A DNA stretch of 49,424 nucleotides from Deltaproteobacteria bacterium (lineage in GTDB: Bacteria; Bdellovibrionota; JAJCYS01): assembly GCA_029262815.1 (NCBI GenBank), contig JAJCYS010000010.1, positions 1-49,424 on the forward strand, written 5' to 3'. The notes under the pieces were generated by a model. That model saw only the letters and a program-made list of their open reading frames with translations, was not told the origin of the DNA and searched no databases. Position numbers and translations under genes: made by a program. Position 1 is the first letter of the stretch; the number at the start of each line of letters is the position of its first letter. This document shows, piece by piece, positions 34,556 through 42,996 of this stretch.

Positions 34556-35239
34556 GTGATTGGGACTTTAGTTAACTCCATCACAATATTGGGCGGCGGT
34601 TTGTTGGGATTGGCTGTTGGTGCACGATTTGACCAGAAGTACCAAGATTCTGTTGTCAGTGCGCTTGGTTTGGCTGTTGTAGTATTAGGGCTCCAGATGG
34701 CTTTTAAATCAAACAACTATCTTATCGTTATATGTAGTATGGCTTTGGGCGCTTTGATTGGTGCGTGGATCGATATTGAAAAACAGTTAGAGACGGTTGG
34801 GGAAAAGTTTAAAAAAGGTCTGAAATCAAACAACTCAAAACTTGTTGAAGGGTTTGTAACTGCCACATTGATCTACTGTATTGGGTCAATGGGCATTTTA
34901 GGTGCGATCAAAGATGGAATGGATGGTGATCCGTCCATACTGTATGCGAAAGCTTTGTTAGATGGCATTATTTCTATTGCGTTAGCTTCTACTTTGGGAA
35001 TAGGGGTCATTCTTTCTTGTATACCTGTATTGATATATCAGGGGGTGATAGCCTTGGCTGCGATGAATTTCGGCAGTTTTGTTTCAGAGCCTGCTTTGGA
35101 TAATATGACAGCTACAGGAGGTCTCTTAATCGCAGGAATTGGTTTGAACTTATTAGGGTTTACGAAATTAAAAATGGGAAATTATTTACCAGCGGTAATC
35201 TTTGCAATTGTACTGTCTATAATCTTTAGTAAATCATAA
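34556..35239 (+). CDS. DUF554-family membrane protein
   Basis: Integral membrane protein of unknown function (YdfK/DUF554). 227 residues, usual length, six or seven hydrophobic segments. Family landmarks: GTLVNSITILGGGLLGL at the N-terminus and YCIGSMGILGAIKDGMDGD in the middle, followed by LLDGIISIALAS. GTG 34556 lies 13 bases after the bactofilin stop. Third gene of the bactofilin operon. Confidence 0.9.
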   Translation: MIGTLVNSITILGGGLLGLAVGARFDQKYQDSVVSALGLAVVVLGLQMAFKSNNYLIVICSMALGALIGAWIDIEKQLETVGEKFKKGLKSNNSKLVEGFVTATLIYCIGSMGILGAIKDGMDGDPSILYAKALLDGIISIALASTLGIGVILSCIPVLIYQGVIALAAMNFGSFVSEPALDNMTATGGLLIAGIGLNLLGFTKLKMGNYLPAVIFAIVLSIIFSKS

Positions 35240-35255
35240 CCTCTTTTTTACCTCT

Positions 35256-35277
35256 TGTCATTCTCGAGAGCGCCGAG
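35256..35277. repeat. Degenerate REP-like element
   Basis: TGTCATTCTCGAGAGCGCCGAG begins with the same TGTCATTC head as the element at 23786 and has a short CTCG...CGAG stem. It fills the 39-base gap between two convergent genes. Confidence 0.35.
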
Positions 35278-35278
35278 C

Positions 35279-37381
35279 CTATTTTTCTTTTATGCCTGTA
35301 CTGTACATTATCGTCAAATCTAGCTCTTCTAAACCAGCATTCTCTTTGAAAAAGAATAGTGGATTTCCAGTTTTGAACTTTTGCATTATTTGAGGGGTGA
35401 ATGCTTTTCTGGCACGCTTCATTATTATTGAAGTAAACACTTTGGTAGCTTTGGAATTGAGCGCGTGTAAAATATTATAGAAGCCATATCCAGATTCAAT
35501 AAGATATTTTGCCAAATAGTTCTTATAGCCTAACCCCTTTATATGGACAACATCATTGGCATAATAGGATTGTATAAAGGCTAAGTAAAATAGCATGCCT
35601 TCATTTCCGATTTGTTCCTTGATGCCTAAGTAGAAATTTAATAATACTTCAGGATTCATGGTACTCAAAAGTTTAGCTCTAATGGGATCTCGGGCATCTT
35701 TTTGTTTCTTTTTGAAAATTGTTTTTAAAGCAGTAAAAAACGTTTGTATTGACGATGGGTCTTCTAGGGATGATCTTAAAACACCGAAACCTGGATCATT
35801 GATCTCATCAATTATTTTTGTACAAACAACAGATGCCGATTTTGGCTTAACAGGCCATTGTTCTTCCTTGGCAATTTCAGATAGGGTTGAGCTAATCTGA
35901 AAAAAGTCCCATTTGGTGTGAGGTGTAATATGATTAGCGCCTGCCCATACAATAACTTTTGCATCGTTTTGTATCAATTTGTCTTGATACCCATAATAAT
36001 CCAATACTAAAAGTACACGATCGATGGTTAAAAAATCATTTGAATATCGTTTGCCCTCATCATATGCGTTGAATGCTCTTAAAAAACCATCTTCGTAATA
36101 ATACTTAGCCCTAAGATCGTCAAGCCAGATTCGAACGTCTGGGTAGTCTTTAATTGCATTTAATAAGAAATTTGTCGTTTTTAATAATTTAAATTTTCCA
36201 TTAGGAGATTTTTTAAACGCTTGGATATTTTCCAACTTGTAGTTATACCGCTTAAAAATATCTTCAGTAGATTGGAGAGAATACAATTTTTCAAAAAGCT
36301 GGTCATGATGGTTTGTTAGTATTGTATTGAGTTCCTTAACAAATCCTTCGATTAGTTGATGACTTCTCATTTTTGGAATGTCTAGAACTGAATAAATAAG
36401 TTTTTGAGACTCTCGAATCTGTTTCTTAGCAAGTTTGTTGACTTTCTCGCAGATTACATCATCATTGAAGTAGGCGTAACAAGTGTCTAGGATTGACGAA
36501 ATGGCTTTTTTGTCTTGTTCGCGGGCAAATTTTGTTAAATTTTTTGCAATATTTTGGATCACTGATTTGGATACTAAGATATCAAAATGTGTTTGGTAGT
36601 AGTTGTAGAATATCAGAGCTTGCTTGTCTTCAAGTTTTGAATACTCTTTAGACATTAAGGCTTGATGAAGCCTAAGCTGTTGAATATAGCCTCTTTCAGA
36701 ATCACTATTGAACATGTGTATGTGTTCCATAAACACAAGCGTTTTGGGTTGTTCATCAAAAATTAATTTTGATAAATATGTGTACAGATTAAAAATGTCT
36801 GTATCGCCATGAAGTTCTCCAAGGCCAATGAGTTGATTGTCTCTGATGAGTTTTTGGGCAGATGTATTAAATGATTTTGTAAAGTAATCCTGAGAATTAT
36901 TTATTTTATTTTTGTACACATTGTCAATTGTAATGGGGTTGTTACGTGTGGAAACGAAATACGATTTGAATAAGGGATAAAGTTGGTTGCCCCAAAATAA
37001 TTTTTCGTTTGATTTTACAATTTTTAAACAAGCATTATATCTTGAGCTTGCTTCACTGTGTGCCTGTGAGATAGCTATTTTAGCTTCGTTCATAATATTA
37101 TTGAGTTTTTTTATGTCTTTTTCTTTTTTGGATTTTTCAAAAAAACTGTAGATTTTTGTAAGCTCGTCGTACGGATTTTTAGGCTCAATATTTTTGAGTA
37201 TATCTTGACAAACGGTGTTTGTAATTAAATGCATTGTCCAGATTTTTCCAACTTTACGCGAAAATTCAGCGGTTCTATCAATTTTAAGCAGTTGAATTTC
37301 TTTTGGATTATCTGGACAGCCATAGAAAAAAATATGACTGGTTATTAGAAAAGCAGAAAATAGGAATCTTCTAAAGTTCAT
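35279..37381 (-). CDS. Lipoprotein with Ere/ChaN-like (TIKI/EreA/ChaN superfamily) motifs, 700 aa
   Basis: Signal sequence with lipobox-like FFYGC predicts a lipoprotein. The core (about 185-500) has the motif set of the TraB/TIKI/EreA/ChaN fold: IGLGELHGD (188-193 for GELHGD), an acidic VFMEH about 28 residues later, and a C-terminal VWAGANHI with His484. EreA-type enzymes open cyclic esters, and ChaN binds haem; neither activity is shown here. The sequence between motifs is a large helical insertion rich in Lys/Asp. A C-terminal 170-residue region (from DARDPIRAK) has no recognised domain. It lies next to a paralogue that keeps the N-terminal domain but not these motifs. AT-rich, Asn/Lys-rich composition. 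Confidence 0.6.
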   Translation of the reverse strand: MNFRRFLFSAFLITSHIFFYGCPDNPKEIQLLKIDRTAEFSRKVGKIWTMHLITNTVCQDILKNIEPKNPYDELTKIYSFFEKSKKEKDIKKLNNIMNEAKIAISQAHSEASSRYNACLKIVKSNEKLFWGNQLYPLFKSYFVSTRNNPITIDNVYKNKINNSQDYFTKSFNTSAQKLIRDNQLIGLGELHGDTDIFNLYTYLSKLIFDEQPKTLVFMEHIHMFNSDSERGYIQQLRLHQALMSKEYSKLEDKQALIFYNYYQTHFDILVSKSVIQNIAKNLTKFAREQDKKAISSILDTCYAYFNDDVICEKVNKLAKKQIRESQKLIYSVLDIPKMRSHQLIEGFVKELNTILTNHHDQLFEKLYSLQSTEDIFKRYNYKLENIQAFKKSPNGKFKLLKTTNFLLNAIKDYPDVRIWLDDLRAKYYYEDGFLRAFNAYDEGKRYSNDFLTIDRVLLVLDYYGYQDKLIQNDAKVIVWAGANHITPHTKWDFFQISSTLSEIAKEEQWPVKPKSASVVCTKIIDEINDPGFGVLRSSLEDPSSIQTFFTALKTIFKKKQKDARDPIRAKLLSTMNPEVLLNFYLGIKEQIGNEGMLFYLAFIQSYYANDVVHIKGLGYKNYLAKYLIESGYGFYNILHALNSKATKVFTSIIMKRARKAFTPQIMQKFKTGNPLFFFKENAGLEELDLTIMYSTGIKEK

Positions 37382-37546
37382 ATGTGAGCTCCAAAATTAG
37401 CAATATAACGACGAGGTGTGGTTACATGATGAACATTCAAGAAGGTAAGCTAAAGATGTCTTTTTGTGTAAGTTTAATTATAGGTAAATTTTCATAAAAA
37501 TCAAATATTTTAATAAATTAAATTAAAATAATTTAAGTTTGTATAA

Positions 37547-39160
37547 CTACTTGAAATTCATAAAGAAAATCCATTTTTCTTTATGAATTCGTGTTCCGTC
37601 CAGATGTACGCCGAGGCCTGAGGCGCTTTTTTGAGTTAAAATATGATTTTTCCGTTCATTAAAATGAGCTAAAAAGGGCAAATCTAAGTTCGAAAATATT
37701 GCACCTAGGACCCAAAAATGGTCTTGATAGAGACGGTTAAAATAGCCATATGAGAGAGCATTTGATAGTGAAGTGGATAGAAAAGGCAATGTCATCCTAG
37801 AAGCTTTGAGTGTGGTGCCGAATGATTTTAATGCTTGTTTAAATTTAATCGAAGGGCTAACAAACCCCTTCATCTGATGGTTTAAAGTGCTTGTTAGTTC
37901 TTCATAAAGGTAGGTACTGAGTTGAATAGTAGAAAGAGGCCCCGTTATAAAGGGTATGGGTTCTGATTGGGGAGATAACCGTAGATAAGAATTTTCATTT
38001 TTAAACAGTGTAGTATTGTTTGAAACAATGTGCATGGTGGGTAGCTGTTTTGCAGAGTGAACTCTATGCCAATAAAGAGTCAACGGAATGATTGGCTCGA
38101 AAGGTTCTTGAAAGGCATGAGAAAGTCGATTCTCGAAATGAAACTTAATGTACAGAGATGGGTATATTTCTCGTAATTGGACGAATGGTTCAATAGTGCT
38201 TAAGTATTTATGTTCAACAAAAGCTACAAGTTGAGAAGTGGTAACATCTGTTTTAAGGATTTCGTACAGGGATACATTAATCTCAAACCTTAATTGATCT
38301 ATGGATACTTTAAGAAGACTTTCAATTCGTGTGATCAGGTGATTATTTAATTCTCTGTTTTTTGAAAGTTCAAGAGAGATAAAAAAAAGGGCAAGCCATT
38401 TTTTTTGTATTTCGGTCGTAAGTGTGGTTTTTCGAAAATCGATATTAAATTGATCAACCCAGGATAAGGTTTTGTGATCAAAAATTTTTGAAATATCTTT
38501 TGAGAGAATTATGGGTTGTTTAGTTTTGAGATATGTTCTGACGATGTCTTTTAAAAAAATAAGCCCTTCTTGAGAGGAAGCAGGCATTACAATTTCAATA
38601 TCTGAATATTTATTCATAGACTCTAAAATGGATTTCAACATAGTTTGGTTGAGTTGATTACTTTCTTGTTTAGTCTTGAATAGGGTGGCAGTACTTTTAT
38701 TTGAATAATACGTTACATAGGTCTGTTGAATATTGGGGTGCCAAAACTGTTTGACATTATTGATCGTCTCGAAATAACACTTGTCGAATCGTTCTGTGAT
38801 TTCTTGTTTAGTACGTTTATACTTTTTGATCTCAGTATCTGAGGGCAGATTGAATAGATTGCCGTTTATTTCAAAATAACTAATCTTTGAAATATAGGTA
38901 CTGAAAAATGAAGGAATATGACTGAGAGAAAGTAAATTTTCAGGCGGACAAACGTGCAAACTTATTGTGTGTTTACCCCAAAGTTCACCGAGTTCTTGTC
39001 GTATTTGGCCAAATATGTCAGAGGGCATTCCAATATTTTGAATAATGGGATTGTTATTTTTTTGTTGGGGTACCTGCTCGGGGCAGGATGTGAATGCGAA
39101 TATAGGTATACATATGCATATCGTATTTAAAAGCGTGTATTTCAAGTTGTAACTCCTCAA
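37547..39160 (-). CDS. Lipoprotein, degenerate paralogue of the 700-aa Ere/ChaN-like protein, 537 aa
   Basis: Signal peptide with lipobox FTSC. Its first 150 residues align with the neighbour: GELWGKHTISLHVC against GKIWTMHLITNTVC, and RFDKCYFETINNVKQFWHPN against RYNACLKIVKSNEKLFWGNQ, with the same Cys positions. In the core no GELHGD or AGANH match is seen, so if it folds alike it has lost the catalytic or ligand residues. The C-terminus is shorter and different, ending with short beta-like segments. Function unknown; perhaps a binding partner or decoy of the active copy. Confidence 0.65.
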   Translation of the reverse strand: MRSYNLKYTLLNTICICIPIFAFTSCPEQVPQQKNNNPIIQNIGMPSDIFGQIRQELGELWGKHTISLHVCPPENLLSLSHIPSFFSTYISKISYFEINGNLFNLPSDTEIKKYKRTKQEITERFDKCYFETINNVKQFWHPNIQQTYVTYYSNKSTATLFKTKQESNQLNQTMLKSILESMNKYSDIEIVMPASSQEGLIFLKDIVRTYLKTKQPIILSKDISKIFDHKTLSWVDQFNIDFRKTTLTTEIQKKWLALFFISLELSKNRELNNHLITRIESLLKVSIDQLRFEINVSLYEILKTDVTTSQLVAFVEHKYLSTIEPFVQLREIYPSLYIKFHFENRLSHAFQEPFEPIIPLTLYWHRVHSAKQLPTMHIVSNNTTLFKNENSYLRLSPQSEPIPFITGPLSTIQLSTYLYEELTSTLNHQMKGFVSPSIKFKQALKSFGTTLKASRMTLPFLSTSLSNALSYGYFNRLYQDHFWVLGAIFSNLDLPFLAHFNERKNHILTQKSASGLGVHLDGTRIHKEKWIFFMNFK

Positions 39161-39316
39161 GATGTGTTCAACTATCCTAAGGCTAAACTATTGGATTGTC
39201 TACATACATTCTTCGTCACCCTACTTCTTTGAATGCCAGTTTAAATAAACAAATATTTAAATTAGAAAGAAGAATCAATCGATGTAGGTAAGGGGTGTGT
39301 GGTGATGGGAGAGATA

Positions 39317-39589
39317 ATGAAATATTTTTTTCTATTCGTGTTGTTGTGTATAAATTCAAGCATTCTCTTAGCTGGATTATCAAATATTCAACGGATTGAT
39401 TTAGATAATGGAAATGGGGGAATTTCTCATGTTCATTCAAATAGCATGGGGTATATGAGTAACGCTCCTGATGGCAGGAAGTTACATTTATTCGGAATTG
39501 AACGAATTACAAACGGTGAAACAGTTAGATTTAATCCTGCCGCTCAGAAAAAATATAAAGCTATATATTTGAAGGCCAACACGTGTTAG
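39317..39589 (+). CDS. Small secreted hypothetical protein, 90 aa
   Basis: Start ATG 39317 with GGGAGAG just upstream (39307-39313) gives a normal signal peptide (MKYFFLFVLLCINSS, cleavage near LLAG); the upstream in-frame starts add only a short polar segment. Mature part about 70 residues, Asn/Gly/His-rich, with a C-terminal Cys. No family recognised. Transcribed away from the 537-aa lipoprotein. Confidence 0.65.
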   Translation: MKYFFLFVLLCINSSILLAGLSNIQRIDLDNGNGGISHVHSNSMGYMSNAPDGRKLHLFGIERITNGETVRFNPAAQKKYKAIYLKANTC

Positions 39590-39718
39590 TCAAGAGGATA
39601 GGTAGTGGAAATTAGGGGCATAAGGTGTTCGTGAAGAATGTCAAAAAAAACAATAGTATCAGGTAGTAAAAATTTGAGTAACCAAATCCTATGGCACCCA
39701 ATAGAGTCATTAAGTACT

Positions 39719-39765
39719 ATATGCCAAAGACCTTAGCCATTCCTGGAAGAGGGTCTTTGGCATAT
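39719..39765. terminator. Long hairpin between convergent genes
   Basis: ATATGCCAAAGACC and GGTCTTTGGCATAT are perfect 14-bp inverted arms with a 19-base loop. It lies 10 bases beyond the end of the leftward 118-aa gene and 130 bases after the rightward 90-aa gene. A T-rich tail is weak, so it is a probable but not classical bidirectional terminator. Confidence 0.55.
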
Positions 39766-39774
39766 TAAATCGAA

Positions 39775-40131
39775 CTAGTAAGCGTCTGTGTATTTAGTAC
39801 TTTTATTCTTATAGCTCTTTTTATAATAACTATCTGTTCTATGTTTGTCAGATTTGTTCAGTTGTCTAGCAAAATGTTTGCTACCTAACTTGGGACAGTC
39901 ATCACAACTTTCGTTTTCGCACCATTTGAAACTTCCGGTCACACTTTTACTTTCACATGACTGTGAGTTACCATTTCTTTTTACACATTTTTCAACAGCT
40001 CTACCACGAACCATCGTCATATAACGACACGCACCTGTTGCTGCCACTGCAGATTCAACGGTAATCACGTTTAAAGCCAAAATAGTAAAAATGAATAACA
40101 TGATTGTAGTAATACGGGATAAATTATTCAT
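39775..40131 (-). CDS. Small secreted Cys-rich basic protein, 118 aa
   Basis: No family recognised. Signal peptide 1-31 (cleavage near VAA). The mature N-terminal half has seven cysteines (ACRYM, EKCVK, SCESK, KWCENESCDDCPK), suggesting disulfides or metal binding. The C-terminal 40 residues are Lys/Ser/Tyr-rich and probably disordered. Preceded by its own 132-base leader. Confidence 0.65.
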   Translation of the reverse strand: MNNLSRITTIMLFIFTILALNVITVESAVAATGACRYMTMVRGRAVEKCVKRNGNSQSCESKSVTGSFKWCENESCDDCPKLGSKHFARQLNKSDKHRTDSYYKKSYKNKSTKYTDAY

Positions 40132-40263
40132 ATCTTAATCTCCACTTTTTTTTGTATGTTATTAATCAGCTGCTACACGAATCGGTCAGAAAGTTAAAAA
40201 CTTTACCAAGATTGAGTATTTACAAGTCAAATAATTGACACAATATCGGAACACTAACGAATG

Positions 40264-41541
40264 CTACTTCAGTTGGTCTTCTTGTAATTCTTTGTATTGG
40301 TTACTTACACGATTAAAGATCATATTTTGGGGTTCATCTGATTTCAGTACCTCAGATTCTATAGAATCAATACGATTTACACGAGATGATTGCTTGAGGC
40401 TGGCTGGTTGTCTGGTTGTGGGAACTGTTGATCCTTTTTGGGTTTTGTTGAAAGATAGGCTTTCATTCGAATCTTTTCCACGTGCGTCTGAATCGGGTAG
40501 ATGGGAAAGGCTGACATCTTCAGTATTAGCATCATCACTGACACTTTCTGAAGTTACGATACCACCAGCATCGGCTGGATCTTGAGCAATGTTTCCCCCT
40601 ACATTTTCACTTGTTGATACATCTTCCTCTGGAAACTCTTTCGTTCGAGCTTCAATTAATTCATCCTCTTCATTTTGGGCTTGCTCAGCTAGAGAGGGGG
40701 CAGAAGATTCGCTTAGTTCGTTATTTGGCGTCGTAATAGGTTTGGCATCGTCGTCCTGTTTATCTTTGGATTTAGTAGAAGGAGTAGGTTTATCGACAAA
40801 ACATCCTTTAGGTGGGTTCAATGCAACTTTTGTTTTCACGAGTTTGGGTTCAAATTTTGGGTTTCCCTCTTCATCTTTACCTTTCTCACAAAATACTTTC
40901 GTAGTGCATGAGGCTTTGTCACCAGAGTCACATTTCTCTTGTTTTTTGATGAGAGCCGACACTCCAAGTCCCAATGCCGCACCCGTGGCAACGGCGCCTA
41001 GAATGACCAAAGCCCCTGTGGCGACATCACCAAACGAGCCGCTGGCTTCTTCGCCTGATGCCTTCACTTTTTCAGATATAGGCTCTTTTTCTACGCCTAC
41101 GGGAGGAGGTTGATTCTCAGACTCTAGTCGAGTGGTACACTCTTGTAACCCTGTCTCATACTCAGTCTCGAATTGTTTCTCTAGTTGTTTCATTTTTGCT
41201 ATGTGTCCGGCAACTTTAGCTTTTTCAGCCACAATTTTACCTTTTGCAAGTTGTGCGCCTGCGTCATGCCCTGTGTTTTGAGCCTCTTGTGAGTATTGCG
41301 TGATGCGCTCACCTGCCCACTCAATATATGTAATTTGTCCTTTATAATCCCGAATTAATGAGCAAGCTTTTTTGAGTTCTGGACACTGGGTGGTGTTTTT
41401 TCGACACTGACTTTCGGCTTCTATTATATTTCTAAGACTAGGAGAAGATGTAGCGCTGCCCACTAATGAATTGCTAAAAATTACAGACAATCCCACTTGG
41501 AGAATTACAAAAACGGTGAAATGCCACCAGCTAAGTCTCAT
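40264..41541 (-). CDS. Signal-bearing membrane protein with long acidic disordered tail, 425 aa
   Basis: No family recognised. N-terminal signal or anchor (about 7-30), a helical segment with coiled-coil-like composition (about 75-140), a Gly/Ala-rich membrane segment (about 175-198, ALVILGAVATGAALGLG), a Cys-containing patch (CDSGDKASCTTKVFC, later GCF) and a long Ser/Asp/Glu/Pro-rich tail (about 245-425) of low complexity. If the N-terminus is cleaved, the tail side depends on the second membrane segment. The layout resembles surface or envelope-spanning proteins, but nothing more can be claimed. Confidence 0.65.
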   Translation of the reverse strand: MRLSWWHFTVFVILQVGLSVIFSNSLVGSATSSPSLRNIIEAESQCRKNTTQCPELKKACSLIRDYKGQITYIEWAGERITQYSQEAQNTGHDAGAQLAKGKIVAEKAKVAGHIAKMKQLEKQFETEYETGLQECTTRLESENQPPPVGVEKEPISEKVKASGEEASGSFGDVATGALVILGAVATGAALGLGVSALIKKQEKCDSGDKASCTTKVFCEKGKDEEGNPKFEPKLVKTKVALNPPKGCFVDKPTPSTKSKDKQDDDAKPITTPNNELSESSAPSLAEQAQNEEDELIEARTKEFPEEDVSTSENVGGNIAQDPADAGGIVTSESVSDDANTEDVSLSHLPDSDARGKDSNESLSFNKTQKGSTVPTTRQPASLKQSSRVNRIDSIESEVLKSDEPQNMIFNRVSNQYKELQEDQLK

Positions 41542-41714
41542 CGATACTTTATCGGATATTTTATTTATAATATTAATGAGTTATATGTGATGGCCATAAT
41601 GATTCTACTAGCAAGTGCGCCTGAGATCGAGTGGAAGTCATTTGGATTGTTCAGCGTGCAAGATTAATAACATCTCATACACTTTATCTGGTCTCAGAAT
41701 AGAATACTTGCTGA

Positions 41715-42710
41715 ATGTGGAAGTTTCTTAAATACGGTGTATTCTTGTGGTGTACTTTAAATGTCATTGTAAACGAATTGGCGTTGTCTTGTGATGAAAT
41801 CCCAATCATAGAACTTATTCACGAAATCCTAGATGTGCCAACCTTGACTTTAACTCCTTCTGCTCGTGATCAGCATCCTAAAAACAATCAGTTAGAAGAG
41901 GGTATAGAGAGATATAAATTTTTGTTTAAGAACAGTCAAGAAATTGATGAATTTGTGGGATCACGAATAACACATATATCGGATAAAACCCGTAAGCTGA
42001 TGCCTTCTGTTCTTGAGGCCAGATTTCATGAATTGAAAGTGAGTGGTGTATGGGTTGTGCTCATCGATTCTTTTTCTCAAAAGAAATACGCGAGAATTCT
42101 TGAACCCAAAATAGGTCAAGTATATGCACCAGTACATTCAGATCGTGGCATAAAAGGGGTAATTTTTGTTAATCAAAATATACGGTCAGAAATAGTTAAT
42201 CGACATGAAATTCAGCACATTGAGGATATTGTGATATATCCTGAGCGATTTCAAGCTGCATTTCCAGATGTTTTATCATCAATTAGCAAACAGATTGTTT
42301 CTGCGGATGGTCGAAAACGTACTACATTATTTAAATCGATTTTTTCCACGTTGTACCTTGGGTTGCTTGAATCACGTGCGAGTTGGACGAGTGTTAAGTG
42401 GGCTTTTACTAATGAGGGACGAAATAGTCTATTTAATAATCCACTTTGGGCTAGAGAATTATTCATACTCAATAATGAATTAAACAACCTAGTCTTGGCA
42501 TCAATTACGACAGCTTTTTCAAGTTTTGTTCTAAGTCCATTAAATATGTTCTGGGTTCGTTCATTGGTCTCTGTGCCTGTGTATTGGGCTGCTGGATTTT
42601 TACTTCAATGGGTCGTGGTTGTAGTTGCATACCCTAGCAATATCTTGATTTATGGAATTCGACAGTCAGTAAAAAAAGTCAGCGGTTCGAAATTAATCAA
42701 AGGGTCTTAA
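41715..42710 (+). CDS. Membrane protein with HEXXH zinc-protease-like motif, 331 aa
   Basis: Signal peptide or N-terminal anchor (about 5-24). HEIQH at residues 164-168 follows a hydrophobic VIFVNQN strand, and an Glu in LLESRASW (Glu219) lies 51 residues further, the layout of gluzincin-type metallopeptidases (two His and a downstream Glu). Two C-terminal hydrophobic segments (about 260-285 and 287-312) would anchor it in the inner membrane. No full-length match is recognised, so protease activity is an inference from the motif. Rightward gene, divergent from the 425-aa protein. Confidence 0.6.
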   Translation: MWKFLKYGVFLWCTLNVIVNELALSCDEIPIIELIHEILDVPTLTLTPSARDQHPKNNQLEEGIERYKFLFKNSQEIDEFVGSRITHISDKTRKLMPSVLEARFHELKVSGVWVVLIDSFSQKKYARILEPKIGQVYAPVHSDRGIKGVIFVNQNIRSEIVNRHEIQHIEDIVIYPERFQAAFPDVLSSISKQIVSADGRKRTTLFKSIFSTLYLGLLESRASWTSVKWAFTNEGRNSLFNNPLWARELFILNNELNNLVLASITTAFSSFVLSPLNMFWVRSLVSVPVYWAAGFLLQWVVVVVAYPSNILIYGIRQSVKKVSGSKLIKGS

Positions 42711-42733
42711 AAAAATCACGAAGACCTTTTCAA

Positions 42734-42796
42734 AAGTGCCAAAAGGTAGCCGGGGAACCAAAGTGTTCAAAAGGTAGCCGGGGAACCAAAGTGTTC
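42734..42796. repeat. 28-bp perfect tandem repeat resembling an IS21-type end
   Basis: Unit AAAAGGTAGCCGGGGAACCA plus AAGTGTTC occurs twice without change (42741-42768, 42769-42796), preceded by AAGTGCC. Read on the minus strand it gives GAACACTTTGGTTCCCCGGC, like the multiple transposase-binding repeats at the ends of IS21-family elements. No istA/istB genes are next to it, so it would be a solo end or relic. Confidence 0.6.
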
Positions 42797-42982
42797 ACTG
42801 TTCCAGCTCTTATTATTCATGATGAGCAGGATAGGGAAATTCCGTTTGAAGGGGGTGAAGCTCTTTCTAAAGTTTGGAAGAATTCAAAATTGGTCCGAAC
42901 CAATGGGCTTGGACATCGCCGTATATTGAGAGATTCTCAAGTGATTTCTAAAGCCGTCGAATATTTAACAGCTGGTCATTAG
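42791..42982 (+). pseudogene. C-terminal fragment of alpha/beta hydrolase
   Basis: About 60 residues that match only the end of alpha/beta hydrolases: the catalytic Asp region PALIIHDEQDREIPF and the catalytic His region GLGHRRILRD. The nucleophile half is absent. The open frame begins inside the repeat array at 42734-42796, so the 5' part was probably removed by the element whose end lies there. No sensible start or ribosome site. Confidence 0.75.
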
Positions 42983-42996
42983 GAATTCATTTAAAG

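Noticed and set aside
42734..42796. CRISPR array
   Set aside because: Only two directly joined units without spacers; tandem repeat rather than repeat-spacer structure.
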